A DNA stretch of 64,000 nucleotides from Ktedonobacter racemifer DSM 44963 (GCF_000178855.1 NZ_ADVG01000005.1:806001-870000); one strand, 5' to 3'; counted from the first letter of the stretch, positions 24,815 through 34,315 are shown. Notes: generated by a model from the sequence alone, not told the origin. Made by a program: numbers and translations.

Positions 24815-26737
24815 ATGATATCCATCCTTTTCTGCCAGGTATGTGGGGCCGCCAATGAATCGACGGTTGCCTATTGCTTCTCCTGCGGGCAATACCTGGC
24901 TGCCGAACAAGAGCATATGGATGAAGGAAATGCATCCCTATTACACGGGCGCTATCAGCTAGGTGAACTGCTTGGGTCGGGTGGATTCAGCGTTGTCTAT
25001 CGCGCCAGAGATACGCGCGAGGATGGACGACCTGTGGCTATTAAGCAGATTAACTTGCAAGGATTAAGCGCCGAAGAGGCAATTGAGGCCACTGATACGT
25101 TCAATCGCGAAGTGAGCATCCTCTCTACGCTCAGTCATCCCCAGGTGCCACTCATCTACGATCACTTCAGAGACCAGGACCACTGGTATCTCGTGCTGGA
25201 ATATGTCGCGGGACGCACGCTGGAAAGCCACCTGGCAACATGGAAAGAACAGGGGAAACATCTCTCACTGGAAGAGATTCTCTCGATGGGCTTACAACTA
25301 TGTAGGATACTAAAATATTTACATAACCGCCAGCCACCACTCATCTACCGTGATCTCAAGCCCAGCAACATCATGCGCACGCTCACAGGAACGCTCTATC
25401 TGATCGACTTTGGCATCGCGCGCCATTTCAGGCCCGGCCAGGGCCGGGATACGCAGCCACTGGGTTCCCCAGGCTACGCGGCCCCCGAGCAGTATGGACG
25501 CGCGCAGACCACACCGCAGGCTGATATCTACAGCCTGGGCGCGCTCCTGTACCAGTTACTCTCCGGCTATGATCCCTCAGACAACCCGGGAAGCCTGCCC
25601 CCTCTCCATCTAGACCACCAGGCTCATGGCATGGAACTGGCTGGCCTGGTGACCCGGATGCTCTCACCCAATCCCATTGCGCGACCAGGCAGTGTGCAAG
25701 CAGTTGCCGAAGAACTGAATCGGATCAAGCAGCGAATAGACATACAACACAACGTCAGTCACATCTGGAAACCGCCAACCCCACAGGGGTATCCTCGGAT
25801 CTCTCTGCCCCCGGTGCCTCCAGCGCCACCTAAACGCTTTACGCGCCGAAAAGCGCTTGCGATAGCTGGCATTGGCACACTCGCAACGGGGATGATATGT
25901 GCAGGGACATCTTTCTTATTGGGGAAACTATGGGATGGCCTGAGTACTGCGTCCGACGATATCTACGCGGGCCATTCTGGCCCAGTCTATAACATCGCAT
26001 GGCACGCTCATGATATGTACATGGCCTCGGCTTCCGCCGATCGTACGGTGCAAGTGATCGATTTAGGCGGTGATCCCGATGCCCATGGGAATAATCTTTC
26101 CAGTTCCTACAGGCATAAAGGGGCCGTCAACGGTGTCTCATGGTCTCCTGATGGCAAGTACTTTGTCTTGGCTTCTGCTGACGGTACTGTACAGATCTCG
26201 TCCATTACAAATACCATAGATGCGGTTCTGACGTATACTGGCCATACAGGAGAGGTACGAGCTGTCGCTTGGTCGCCAGATGGAAAGAAAATTGTTTCGG
26301 CCTCTACCGATGGGAGTGTGCAGGTTTGGGATGCGCAGACTGGCAAGACGCTTACTACAATAAAACAGGCTGGAGCAATCTATACAGTTGCCTGGTCCAT
26401 TGGTGGCGATCGCATCGCTTTTGGTGGTGCACAAAAAAATGTGTTTGTCTGGAATCCAATAGATGGACACATCATTTCGACCTACCGAGGACATAAAGGT
26501 GCGATCTTGAGCCTTGCCTGGTCCCCCATGAGTGATGAACATATTGTTTCCGCTTCCGCTGATGGCACCGCACAGATCTCGAACGCGAGTGATGAGAGCC
26601 ATGTTTTCACCGGACATCGCCTGCGGATGCCCCCGTTTTCAAACGCGGGGAGGAAGCAGGCGTTCCTTGTCGGAGTGGGGCAACGGAGGGGGAGCCTTTC
26701 CGGTTCGCTGCCCCGCAAAAAGAAAAGTAGACTATGA
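24815..26737 (+). CDS. Ser/Thr kinase with WD40 propeller, 5' part, truncated by a TnpB element
   Basis: Gene-derived sequence is 24815-26610; the frame then reads into the insertion and stops at 26737. Order: an N-terminal zinc ribbon (CQVCG...CFSCG, residues 6-27), a Hanks-type kinase domain with GSGGFSVVYRA, Lys in VAIKQI, YRDLKPSN, DFGIAR and PGYAAPEQYG (all catalytic residues present), a membrane segment (AIAGIGTLATGMICAGTSFL) and five WD40 repeats. Rejoining with 28097-28358 adds two more repeats and gives a seven-bladed propeller of 685 residues in one frame. The truncated form keeps the kinase but lacks a closed propeller. GGGAGG precedes the ATG at 24815; an ATG at 24803 overlaps that site. 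Confidence 0.9.
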   Translation: MISILFCQVCGAANESTVAYCFSCGQYLAAEQEHMDEGNASLLHGRYQLGELLGSGGFSVVYRARDTREDGRPVAIKQINLQGLSAEEAIEATDTFNREVSILSTLSHPQVPLIYDHFRDQDHWYLVLEYVAGRTLESHLATWKEQGKHLSLEEILSMGLQLCRILKYLHNRQPPLIYRDLKPSNIMRTLTGTLYLIDFGIARHFRPGQGRDTQPLGSPGYAAPEQYGRAQTTPQADIYSLGALLYQLLSGYDPSDNPGSLPPLHLDHQAHGMELAGLVTRMLSPNPIARPGSVQAVAEELNRIKQRIDIQHNVSHIWKPPTPQGYPRISLPPVPPAPPKRFTRRKALAIAGIGTLATGMICAGTSFLLGKLWDGLSTASDDIYAGHSGPVYNIAWHAHDMYMASASADRTVQVIDLGGDPDAHGNNLSSSYRHKGAVNGVSWSPDGKYFVLASADGTVQISSITNTIDAVLTYTGHTGEVRAVAWSPDGKKIVSASTDGSVQVWDAQTGKTLTTIKQAGAIYTVAWSIGGDRIAFGGAQKNVFVWNPIDGHIISTYRGHKGAILSLAWSPMSDEHIVSASADGTAQISNASDESHVFTGHRLRMPPFSNAGRKQAFLVGVGQRRGSLSGSLPRKKKSRL

Positions 26738-28096
26738 AACAAACCATCATTGCCAAACTCAAGTTGCACACCACCAGCGAGCAGCTCGCCCAGCTTCGTA
26801 ACCTGCAGCTGGCCTATCGCGACGCGCTGAATTATGTCAGCCGCTACGCCTTCGAACATGGCAAAATGAGCAGCAAAAGGCGCTTGCAGGAGGGCACCTA
26901 TCAAGAGCTTCGGGTGCTCTACGCCTTGCCGGCGCAGATGGCCTGTTCTGTCCCTCGCCAGGTAGGAGCGACCTACAAGGGCTTGTGGACCAAATACAAA
27001 AAGCATGCCGCCAGCCGCAAGGCCGGGGTGACCAAGAAACGCTACAAAGGACTCGACCAGCCGCCCCGCTATCTCTCTCCCACCGTGACCTATCAGCAGG
27101 GCCGGGACTACGGCTTCAAAACCGAGCAGCGCGTTTCGGTCCTGACCCTCTCCGGTCGGCTGATCCTTCCCTACAGCGGCTACGAGCGCCATGTGGCCCT
27201 CATCGAGCAGGGAACCTCCATCGGTACGGCGCAGTTGTGGTATGACCAGCGGAAAAAGCGCTTCTACTTGCTGGTGGCGCTCTCCCTGGAACTGCCCGAC
27301 CCCGAGCCAGGCGACCTCCCCCAAGTGGTTGGGGTGGACGTCGGACGGCGGTACCTGGCGGTGACCTCGACCACTACTGGCTCGGGTGATCCTCTCTTCT
27401 TTTTGGGCAAAGAGGCGGTTGCCCAAGCTGACCACTACACCCGCCTGAGAAAACGACTTCAGCAGAAAGGCACTCGCGGCGCAATGCGCAAAGTGCGTGC
27501 GATTGAGCAGCGAGAGAGACGGTTGAAAGCTGAGACCAACCACTGCATTTCCAAGCGCATCATCCACAGGCACCCCGCGTCCCTCATCGGGCTGGAAGAG
27601 CTAACAGACATTCGAGAGCGCACCAAGCCAAAGAGGCACCGGCGCACAAAGCAAGGCAAAAGCAGCGAGCTGGTCTCCCCCAAGCAGCGCAGGGAAAACC
27701 GGCGGCGCTCCCAATGGTCCTTTGCCCAACTGCAGGCCATGATTGCCTACAAGGCGATGCTCGCCGGCTCAGTGGCCACCAAAGTCGATGCCGATTACAG
27801 CAGCCAGGCTTGCCCCAGGTGCGGGCACACCGCGCGGGCCAATCGGCCAGGCAAGGGCCTCGTCTTTGTCTGTCAGAACTGCCATTACACGCTCCATGCG
27901 GATCTGGTGGGAGCGAGGAATCTGGTGCTGCGAACGCTTCTGGTTTGGCAAGACTGGGCCAGAACGGGGCTGTTGTCGGTAGCCCCTGATACGTCGGACA
28001 GCGAAGCCAAAGCGGCACGCCTCTCAAGGTATGCCGAGTTGCGGTGGAGTCCAGACGCAAGCCCCTCGCTTCAGCGATGGGGTCACTGACTTATAC
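26611..28096 (+). mobile_element. IS200/IS605-type TnpB-only insertion in the kinase-WD40 gene
   Basis: Removing 26611-28096 joins GTTTTCAC to TGGCCATACAG and restores HVFTGHTAAVHGV in frame between blades five and six. The exact border may be off by a few bases because GG(A/C)CAT occurs on both sides. The plus-strand left flank ends TTTTCAC, which resembles the 5-base target motifs (TTNAN-like) of this family. The left end carries a CCCCCG...CGGGG hairpin near 26630. No tnpA is present, so movement would need one in trans. Confidence 0.8.
26734..28089 (+). CDS. tnpB: TnpB RNA-guided nuclease (intact)
   Basis: A 451-residue IscB/TnpB-type nuclease of an IS1341-like element. RuvC residues are all visible: Asp in VVGVDVGRRYLA (about 202), Glu in LIGLEEL (about 287), and Asp in LHADLVGARN (about 390). 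The zinc finger is complete (CPRCGH and CQNCHY). The product should use an RNA from the element's 3' end to cut matching DNA next to a target motif, helping the element persist. Nothing is truncated. The start at 26734 has only a weak AAAAGA site. Its last codons overlap the RE region and the putative guide RNA. Confidence 0.93.
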   Translation: MKQTIIAKLKLHTTSEQLAQLRNLQLAYRDALNYVSRYAFEHGKMSSKRRLQEGTYQELRVLYALPAQMACSVPRQVGATYKGLWTKYKKHAASRKAGVTKKRYKGLDQPPRYLSPTVTYQQGRDYGFKTEQRVSVLTLSGRLILPYSGYERHVALIEQGTSIGTAQLWYDQRKKRFYLLVALSLELPDPEPGDLPQVVGVDVGRRYLAVTSTTTGSGDPLFFLGKEAVAQADHYTRLRKRLQQKGTRGAMRKVRAIEQRERRLKAETNHCISKRIIHRHPASLIGLEELTDIRERTKPKRHRRTKQGKSSELVSPKQRRENRRRSQWSFAQLQAMIAYKAMLAGSVATKVDADYSSQACPRCGHTARANRPGKGLVFVCQNCHYTLHADLVGARNLVLRTLLVWQDWARTGLLSVAPDTSDSEAKAARLSRYAELRWSPDASPSLQRWGH

Positions 28097-28358
28097 TGGC
28101 CATACAGCCGCGGTGCATGGCGTGGCCTGGTCCCCTGATGGCACACACATTGCTTCCGCTTCCGCTGATGGCAGTGTGCAGATCTGGAATGCGACGCAAG
28201 CAGCTCCCACCTATACCTATCGCAGACATAGCGCTGGAGTCAACACTGTCGCCTGGTTGGGTGGTGATTCGAGGATTGCTTCCGGCTCCGATGACAAAAC
28301 TGTGCGGATCTGGACTGTCGGCGAAGCTGGCTCCGATGTCAAAGACTTACCCAACTGA
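28097..28358 (+). pseudogene. Kinase-WD40 gene, 3' part (two WD40 blades)
   Basis: Remaining two repeats (GHTAAVHGVAWSPDG... and RHSAGVNTVAWLGG...) plus a short tail ending at 28358. In frame with 24815-26610 if the insertion is removed. It has no start of its own, although the frame extends back to an ATG at 28044 inside tnpB. Confidence 0.85.
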
Positions 28359-28370
28359 AACGTTACGTTT

Positions 28371-28411
28371 AAATTGGCAGGCTGTTCTCTTTTAGAACAG
28401 CCTGCCAATTT
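28371..28411. terminator. Hairpin between convergent genes
   Basis: AAATTGGCAGGCTGTTC and its exact complement, with a 7-base loop, between the kinase remnant (+) and the VCBS-type gene (-). Confidence 0.8.
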
Positions 28412-28435
28412 ATATAAACTCCTTTTGAACCTGCG

Positions 28436-29242
28436 TTAGCTTCCCAGCTTATGCAAAGCTTGCTCGATCTGTGGCTCTTCAGTGGGCTGGACCTGGCGGA
28501 AGCCCTGGCCATCATTGAGGAAGACGATCTGCGTTTGCTGGAAGGAGACGATCATATCGGGTTTGCGGTCGTTATTGAGGTCGGCGAAGCGCAGTGTGAT
28601 GGGGACGAGGTCGTCACTGGCACCGTAGAGTTGGGGCCCCATGTAGATGCGTGCCTTGGCGGCATCGCCTCCCTGTAGCTCAATAATTTGAATATGTCGA
28701 TTGAGATTGATGGCGATAAAGTGGCTAGGATGGCCGGTTTGCTCGTTGTGTCCCACCCAGGCATCCGTTTGAAAGGTGCGGGGGCGTCCATAATGCCAGT
28801 CGTCCAGAAAGGTCGTATACCAGTTTAAGGCTGCGTTCAGCGCTATCCAGAGGAGCAGCATGGCAAACATGCCCAGGCCTAGATAGAGCAATGGAGATGC
28901 AGGCCCCTGCGGGCGTAAACGCTGCCAGGGTGAGAGGCGCCGCGTACTCTTTGGCGGTTGTTTCCGCACAAGCACGTGCGACTTGTCGTTTCTGGTGCCA
29001 GCCTGGGTGAAGGGTATGACGTCTTCGGTCTCTGCTTCGGGTTGCGTCATGACGTTCTCGGTCGTGGGAATGTCCTGTGTACGGGAGGCACGTAGGGAGG
29101 GAGGTGCCGGTGGCGGTGGTTGAACGCTTGACGTCGTCTTGCGTTTCTTCGCTGTTTTGTTCTCTGTATGTAGAATAGGCCGGTGCCGCACCAGGCTTCG
29201 TGGAGTAATATCCAATTCGTCATCTCTGGCTAAGACTGGCAT
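28436..29242 (-). CDS. Membrane protein with VCBS/FG-GAP-like C-terminal region
   Basis: About 268 residues. A cytoplasmic, low-complexity N-terminal half rich in Pro/Thr/Arg is followed by one membrane helix (LLYLGLGMFAMLLLWIALNAAL) and an outside domain ending with FADLNNDRKPDMIVSF, a calcium-binding VCBS/FG-GAP-like motif. Function unknown; such motifs often build propellers but there is only room for part of one. The start at 29242 is chosen because of GGAGAGGAG 9 bases upstream; a longer frame to 29455 has a leader-like hydrophobic start but no such site. Confidence 0.7.
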   Translation of the reverse strand: MPVLARDDELDITPRSLVRHRPILHTENKTAKKRKTTSSVQPPPPAPPSLRASRTQDIPTTENVMTQPEAETEDVIPFTQAGTRNDKSHVLVRKQPPKSTRRLSPWQRLRPQGPASPLLYLGLGMFAMLLLWIALNAALNWYTTFLDDWHYGRPRTFQTDAWVGHNEQTGHPSHFIAINLNRHIQIIELQGGDAAKARIYMGPQLYGASDDLVPITLRFADLNNDRKPDMIVSFQQTQIVFLNDGQGFRQVQPTEEPQIEQALHKLGS

Positions 29243-29506
29243 AAGCGCGTTCTCCTCTCCTCGCGAACGAAAGCTACGTTTTCCAGGCGAAATGTCTGTG
29301 TAAAAAAATATTCTCTCTCGCCAGAGGGTAAAGTTACCCATAGAAGATAGAGCTTGCGAGCCGTCTGTTGAGGAAAAATACTGGTTGTAGCGAATGTATT
29401 GTGTTGTGAAGTGTCTGGGAAGAGGCGCTACAAGAAGATAGGCTGCGTACAGCATTTACTACTACGCAACCTAGTATAACATGAGCAACTGAATTTTTCC
29501 AGGCGC

Positions 29507-30460
29507 CTATAAGATAGCCTCGTTATCCAGGACTTTTTGGAGGTCAGGGGGTAAGGGAGCCTCGATATGCAGGGATTCGCCAGTACGGGGATGAGTGAGT
29601 TCGAGCTGGTAGGCATGGAGAAACTGGTGCTCGAGCTTGACGTTGGGGATGCGATGGCCCGACCCATAGGTCTGATCTCCGGCGACGGGGTGTTTAATAG
29701 CCTGAAAATGGACTCGGATCTGGTGCGTGCGCCCGGTGACGATCTGGACCAGGACCAGGGTATGTTTTCTGAAGCGCTGCAAGACACGGAAATGCGTCAC
29801 GGCGTCGCGCCCCTCCGTGAGCGTCACGGCCATCATTTGCCGGTGGCGCGTATCGCGACCAATGGGCGCATCGATGCTTCCCTGGTCCAGCTCAACATTC
29901 CCCTCGACCAGGGCCAGGTAGCGCTTAATAATCTTATGCTGCTTCATCTGCTCGATGAGCGCAGCCTGAGATTGGGCATTCTTCGCGACCATCAGCAGGC
30001 CGGAGGTATCTTTGTCCAGGCGGTGAATGATGCCCGGGCGCATGTCGCCCTCATCCTGCTGCAATTCGGGATAGTGCGCGACCAACGCGTTGACCAGGGT
30101 CCCCTCGTAGTTACCCGGCGCGGGATGTACCACCATGCCAGCCGCCTTATTCACGATCAAGAGATCGTCATCCTCAAATACGACTTCCAGCGGCAGGTTC
30201 TGGGGCGTCACCTGTTTCATTTGCGAAGCGGGGGTTGCACGCAGAGCGGTGACCCTATCCTTGAGGCGCAACACATAGCCAGGCTTGCTGACCTTGCCAT
30301 TGACAAGGACCAGGGCGTCGGCGATGAGTTGCTGGACGCCAGAGCGCGAAACGCCGTCCAGCACTGAGACCAGGAAACGATCCAGGCGCTGGCCCACCTG
30401 CTCACTCTCTACATCCCAATGTAAGAAATTCTCGGTTGTCGTATCTTGACTCGTGGACAT
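29507..30460 (-). CDS. rluD: RluA/RluD-family 23S rRNA pseudouridine synthase
   Basis: A 317-residue enzyme with an N-terminal S4 RNA-binding domain (QRLDRFLVSVLDGVSRSGVQQLI split at about 23-47) and the catalytic domain with Asp in HRLDKDTSGLLMVAKN (about 145). It converts uridines to pseudouridine, in the RluD branch in helix 69 of 23S rRNA. The exact target is inferred from family. It follows lspA in the same direction with about 40 bases between, an arrangement common in many bacteria. Confidence 0.92.
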   Translation of the reverse strand: MSTSQDTTTENFLHWDVESEQVGQRLDRFLVSVLDGVSRSGVQQLIADALVLVNGKVSKPGYVLRLKDRVTALRATPASQMKQVTPQNLPLEVVFEDDDLLIVNKAAGMVVHPAPGNYEGTLVNALVAHYPELQQDEGDMRPGIIHRLDKDTSGLLMVAKNAQSQAALIEQMKQHKIIKRYLALVEGNVELDQGSIDAPIGRDTRHRQMMAVTLTEGRDAVTHFRVLQRFRKHTLVLVQIVTGRTHQIRVHFQAIKHPVAGDQTYGSGHRIPNVKLEHQFLHAYQLELTHPRTGESLHIEAPLPPDLQKVLDNEAIL

Positions 30461-30499
30461 GGTTGGCTTTCATCCTTCAATGTACTGGGGAACGTCCCC

Positions 30500-31054
30500 T
30501 TATTTCTTTACAACTTCAGTCTGCTGCTGCTCTGCTGTCTTCTGTTCGCCCTCGTTCTGTCGCCACCCACCCAGCAGGACCAGGAAGAAGAGTAAAATGA
30601 CGCTGACGGAAATGAAAGCATCCGCGACGTTAAAAATAGCGAAACGGTAGTTAATCTGAGGAATACGGAAGGCCAGGAAATCGACCACATAGCCGCTATG
30701 GCGCGCGCGGTCAACCAGGTTGCCCACGGCCCCACCGACAATTAAGCCCAGAATAATCTTGTAGATCGCTGGACCCGTGTTGATCATGCGGGCATACATA
30801 TACACAACCACAGCAATGGCCGCGGAGATCAAGATGATCAACAGCGTGCTATTGGCGAAGAGGCTAAAGGCGGCTCCATTGTTCTGAATATATTGAACCA
30901 CCAGGTAGGGACCGAGTAGCGAGATGTCGGGCTTACTTCCAGGAGGGCTGAGGTTCTCCACCACGAGAGCCTTCGTCCACTGATCGAGGCCGATAACGAT
31001 AAGTGCGGCAAGGAGCGCGCATACATCGTGGAGGCGGGCATGTTTGGCAACCAC
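30500..31054 (-). CDS. lspA: Lipoprotein signal peptidase (LspA)
   Basis: A 184-residue membrane aspartyl protease with four transmembrane helices. The two catalytic aspartates are in GNLVDRARHSGYVVDFL and FNVADAFISVSV; the NNGAAFSLF motif is also typical. It removes signal peptides from lipoproteins such as those encoded at 6931 and 9646. A Gln/Glu-rich cytoplasmic tail follows the last helix. It heads an operon with the RluD-like gene. Confidence 0.96.
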   Translation of the reverse strand: MVAKHARLHDVCALLAALIVIGLDQWTKALVVENLSPPGSKPDISLLGPYLVVQYIQNNGAAFSLFANSTLLIILISAAIAVVVYMYARMINTGPAIYKIILGLIVGGAVGNLVDRARHSGYVVDFLAFRIPQINYRFAIFNVADAFISVSVILLFFLVLLGGWRQNEGEQKTAEQQQTEVVKK

Positions 31055-31165
31055 GTTTTTGTTCTTCCTTTCCCCAACAGAGATGACCAGATGTGTTGAT
31101 CATTGTACCATAGTCGCTCCCTGCCGCCTACCCACACACCTTACCCAAGGGTCTGAGAAGAGAGT

Positions 31166-31222
31166 AGGGTATGGTGGCGTGGCGCATGGGTCGGAGGCCC
31201 ATGCGCCACGCCACCATACCCT
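31166..31222. terminator. Long perfect hairpin after the DksA-like gene
   Basis: Arms of 25 bases (AGGGTATGGTGGCGTGGCGC and onward) around a 7-base loop, ending directly at the stop codon of the minus-strand DksA-like gene. Confidence 0.75.
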
Positions 31223-31624
31223 TTAGAATTCGCGCCGGTCGCCGTAGAGTTCTTCGCGGCTGAGGTTCTTCTTCTCGATTTTCTCCGCGTCCTGGACGCA
31301 GCGTGATGCCCAGGGGATGGCTTGCAGGCGCTTTTCGGGGATGGGCTGCCCACAGTCGATACAGCGACCATAAGTACCATCCTCGATGCGTTTGAGGGCA
31401 TCTCTGACTTCTTGGAGCAGGGCCTGCTGGTTCACCATGATCGACTGCTCCTGCTGTGTCTCCAGGAAATCTACCGCGATCTCTTCAAAATCCTGGGGCC
31501 CCTCGCTGGCCTGGATGGGATCGACCGGTTCCGGGTAGGCCTCTGTCAGGCCCGCGATGCTCTCTTGAAGCTCCTTCTCTTTTGCCTGAAGTTGCTCTTT
31601 TATATGTTGTAGATCAAGTGCCAT
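31223..31624 (-). CDS. DksA/TraR-family zinc-finger protein
   Basis: About 133 residues: a long N-terminal coiled coil and a C-terminal zinc finger. Proteins of this family insert the coil into the RNA polymerase secondary channel, often with ppGpp. The first cysteine pair is intact (CIDCGQPIPEKRLQAIPWA) but the second pair reads CVQD, so one ligand is Asp rather than Cys. Asp can still bind zinc, or the site may be weakened. An ATG two codons upstream at 31630 is also possible. A very long hairpin follows. Confidence 0.9.
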   Translation of the reverse strand: MALDLQHIKEQLQAKEKELQESIAGLTEAYPEPVDPIQASEGPQDFEEIAVDFLETQQEQSIMVNQQALLQEVRDALKRIEDGTYGRCIDCGQPIPEKRLQAIPWASRCVQDAEKIEKKNLSREELYGDRREF

Positions 31625-31912
31625 CTTCAATCAACCTTTCAGCCAGATTTGGGGCATATAACCCCCTCTTGCTCTCAACACGTGGAACCCAGGCGAACGG
31701 TCTCACCTGCCACTTTTTTTACCAGGGCACGTGATATGATATAGTAATTAAGAAGGATGCTACTCGCCTTTTCTCTCTCCAGGTGCAATTTAATCGTGTA
31801 GTAGATATCGAGAACCTCTATTTCGGCTTGGATAGACACAATGAGCTTGTCCTATCTGTTATGCTAAACATGTGTATGTCGTCAAGATGCAACTTCATAA
31901 GGATTTTCGTGT

Positions 31913-33973
31913 ATGTCGGTATCACAAACGCCTCAAAAACCGGGAGAGTCAGAGCGTCCCTCCCAACCCATAAAGCCTATGCCGGATGCGCCTTCTCTCT
32001 TTAGCGACTTTGACCTGTACCTCTTTGGTCAGGGAAAAGACTATCGCATCTATGAGAAAATGGGCGCCCATCCACGCACCGTGAATGGGGTCACGGGTGT
32101 CAATTTCGCCCTCTGGGCGCCCAATGCACGTGCGGTCTCCATCATTGGCGATTTCAATCAGTGGGATCGCAAAGCCACCCCCATGCAGCTACGCCATGGC
32201 GACCTGGGAGTCTGGGAATGCTTTGTACCTGGATTGGAGCCCGGCACGCTCTACAAGTATGCTATCTGCTCGCGCTTCAATAATTACCACACCGATAAGT
32301 CGGACCCCTATGGCTTCCAGTTCGAGCTTCGCCCCAACACCGCCTCAGTTGTCGCGGATATCTCGCAGTACCAGTGGCGCGATCAGGAGTGGCTGGAGCA
32401 GCGTCCCCAGCGGCAACAGCTGAACTCTCCCATGTCGATCTACGAGGTCCACCTGGGCTCCTGGCGCCATATTCCTGAGCGCCACCAGGAAGGCGCGGTG
32501 GAAGAGGACCGCTTTATGACCTATCGCGAGTTGGCTGAGTCGCTCGCGACCCACGTTAAGAAGCTGGGCTTTACGCATATCGAGCTGCTGCCCATTACCG
32601 AGTTCCCCTTCGATGGCTCCTGGGGCTACCAGGTGACTGGCTTCTATGCTCCCACCAGCCGCTTTGGCCCACCCGAGGACTTCAAATACTTCGTCGATTA
32701 TATGCATGAGCAGGGGATTGGCGTGATCCTGGATTGGGTCCCGTCACACTTCCCCAAAGATGGCCATGCCCTGAGCTACTTCGACGGCACCCACCTCTAT
32801 GAATACTCCGATTCGCGCAAGGGCGAGCATAAGGGTTGGGGCACCTACGTCTTCGACTATGGACGGAGCGAGGTACGCAACTTCCTGATTGGCAGCGCCC
32901 TCTTCTGGTTGCGTGAGTATCATATCGATGGCCTGCGTGTCGACGCGGTCGCCTCGATGCTCTATCTCGACTATATGCGCCCATCGGGCGAGTGGAATCC
33001 CAATCACTATGGCGGTCGCGAGCACCTGGAGGCTGTCGACTTCCTGCGCCAGTTTAATGAGGCCGTCTATGACCAGGCTCCAGGCGCGGTGACAATCGCG
33101 GAGGAGTCTACGGCTTGGCCGCTGGTGACGCGCCCAACCTATGTGGGTGGCCTGGGCTTTACCTTTAAATGGAATATGGGCTGGATGCATGATATGCTGG
33201 AATATATGCACCTTGATCCCATCCATCGCCGCTATCACCACAATAACATCACCTTTGCCCTGATGTACGCCTATAGCGAGAACTTTATTCTGCCTCTCTC
33301 CCACGATGAGGTCGTCCACCTGAAGGGCTCGATGTCTACGAAGATGCCTGGCGATCTCTGGCAGCGCTTCGCGAATCTGCGCTCGCTCTATGGCTTTATG
33401 TGGGGCCATCCCGGCAAGAAGCTGCTCTTCATGGGTGGCGAGTTTGGCCAGTGGCATGAATGGAACTTTAAGGAGAGCCTGGACTGGCACCTGCTGGATG
33501 CCCCCAGCGATCCCCACCACGCGCAGTTGCAGGACTTTGTACGCGATCTCAACGCCCTCTATAAGCAAGAGCCAGCACTAACCACGCGCGATTATGAGGG
33601 TGAGGGCTTCTCCTGGATCGACTGCCACGACTCAGATAATAGCGTGATCTCCTTTATGCGGCGTGCCCACAAGGACGAGGAGACCCTGATCTTTGTCTGC
33701 AACTTCACGCCCGTACCGCGCTATGGTTACCGCATCGGCGTGCCCTATCCCGGCGTCTATAACGAAGTTATCAACAGCGATGATCTGCGCTATGGTGGCA
33801 GCGGCGTTATCAACAACCAGTATATGCCAAGCGTTCCCCGCAACTGGCAATCCTGTCCGCACTCCATTCTGCTGACCCTACCCCCACTCAGCACGATTGT
33901 CTTGAAATGGCGCCCCTTCGCGGAACATGAAATGCCACAACCAGAGCTCCCCACCTCCGAGACTGAAAACTAG
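31913..33973 (+). CDS. glgB: 1,4-alpha-glucan branching enzyme
   Basis: A 686-residue GH13 enzyme that makes alpha-1,6 branches in glycogen. An N-terminal CBM48 domain (GVNFALWAPNARAVSIIGDF, about 60-80) precedes the barrel with nucleophile Asp in GLRVDAVASMLYLDY, acid/base Glu in IAEESTAWP and the third Asp in SHDEVVH. It is slightly shorter than E. coli GlgB because the extra N-terminal domain is missing. No other glycogen genes are adjacent. A terminator follows 12 bases after the stop. Confidence 0.96.
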   Translation: MSVSQTPQKPGESERPSQPIKPMPDAPSLFSDFDLYLFGQGKDYRIYEKMGAHPRTVNGVTGVNFALWAPNARAVSIIGDFNQWDRKATPMQLRHGDLGVWECFVPGLEPGTLYKYAICSRFNNYHTDKSDPYGFQFELRPNTASVVADISQYQWRDQEWLEQRPQRQQLNSPMSIYEVHLGSWRHIPERHQEGAVEEDRFMTYRELAESLATHVKKLGFTHIELLPITEFPFDGSWGYQVTGFYAPTSRFGPPEDFKYFVDYMHEQGIGVILDWVPSHFPKDGHALSYFDGTHLYEYSDSRKGEHKGWGTYVFDYGRSEVRNFLIGSALFWLREYHIDGLRVDAVASMLYLDYMRPSGEWNPNHYGGREHLEAVDFLRQFNEAVYDQAPGAVTIAEESTAWPLVTRPTYVGGLGFTFKWNMGWMHDMLEYMHLDPIHRRYHHNNITFALMYAYSENFILPLSHDEVVHLKGSMSTKMPGDLWQRFANLRSLYGFMWGHPGKKLLFMGGEFGQWHEWNFKESLDWHLLDAPSDPHHAQLQDFVRDLNALYKQEPALTTRDYEGEGFSWIDCHDSDNSVISFMRRAHKDEETLIFVCNFTPVPRYGYRIGVPYPGVYNEVINSDDLRYGGSGVINNQYMPSVPRNWQSCPHSILLTLPPLSTIVLKWRPFAEHEMPQPELPTSETEN

Positions 33974-33985
33974 CATTGGCGACAA

Positions 33986-34027
33986 GACAAAGAGGGCGAA
34001 GGGAGTGTTCCCTTCGCCCTCTTTGTC
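33986..34027 (+). terminator. Terminator of glgB
   Basis: GACAAAGAGGGCGAAGGG and its exact complement around AGTGTT, followed by TTTCTTTGTTCTT. Confidence 0.88.
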
Positions 34028-34315
34028 TTTCTTTGTTCTTCTATGTCTTATGTAATCAGGCGAGCAAGTAACTTTATTATGACGAGAGAAGCTGGTTCTC
34101 CCTCCCTTTGCCAGGCCAGATAAGCGTAAGAAAGTGGTAGGGAAGTACTGCCTGGTACACTTGCCATAGTAGAGGTACCGCTGGACACGCGCTTCGCCTG
34201 GCTGCAAGATGAGAGCAGGGACGCTACACACGTCAGATGAAATCGAACGCAGTCCATGAGCTCCAAGAAGGAGGTGCGGCAGCCTCTACAAACGTTTTTG
34301 CCAGCAATGCCTCCA
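34028..34315. other. Intergenic region between glgB and the LOG gene ends
   Basis: About 290 bases between the two terminators. Short frames on both strands show no motif or ribosome site; I see no gene here. Confidence 0.5.
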
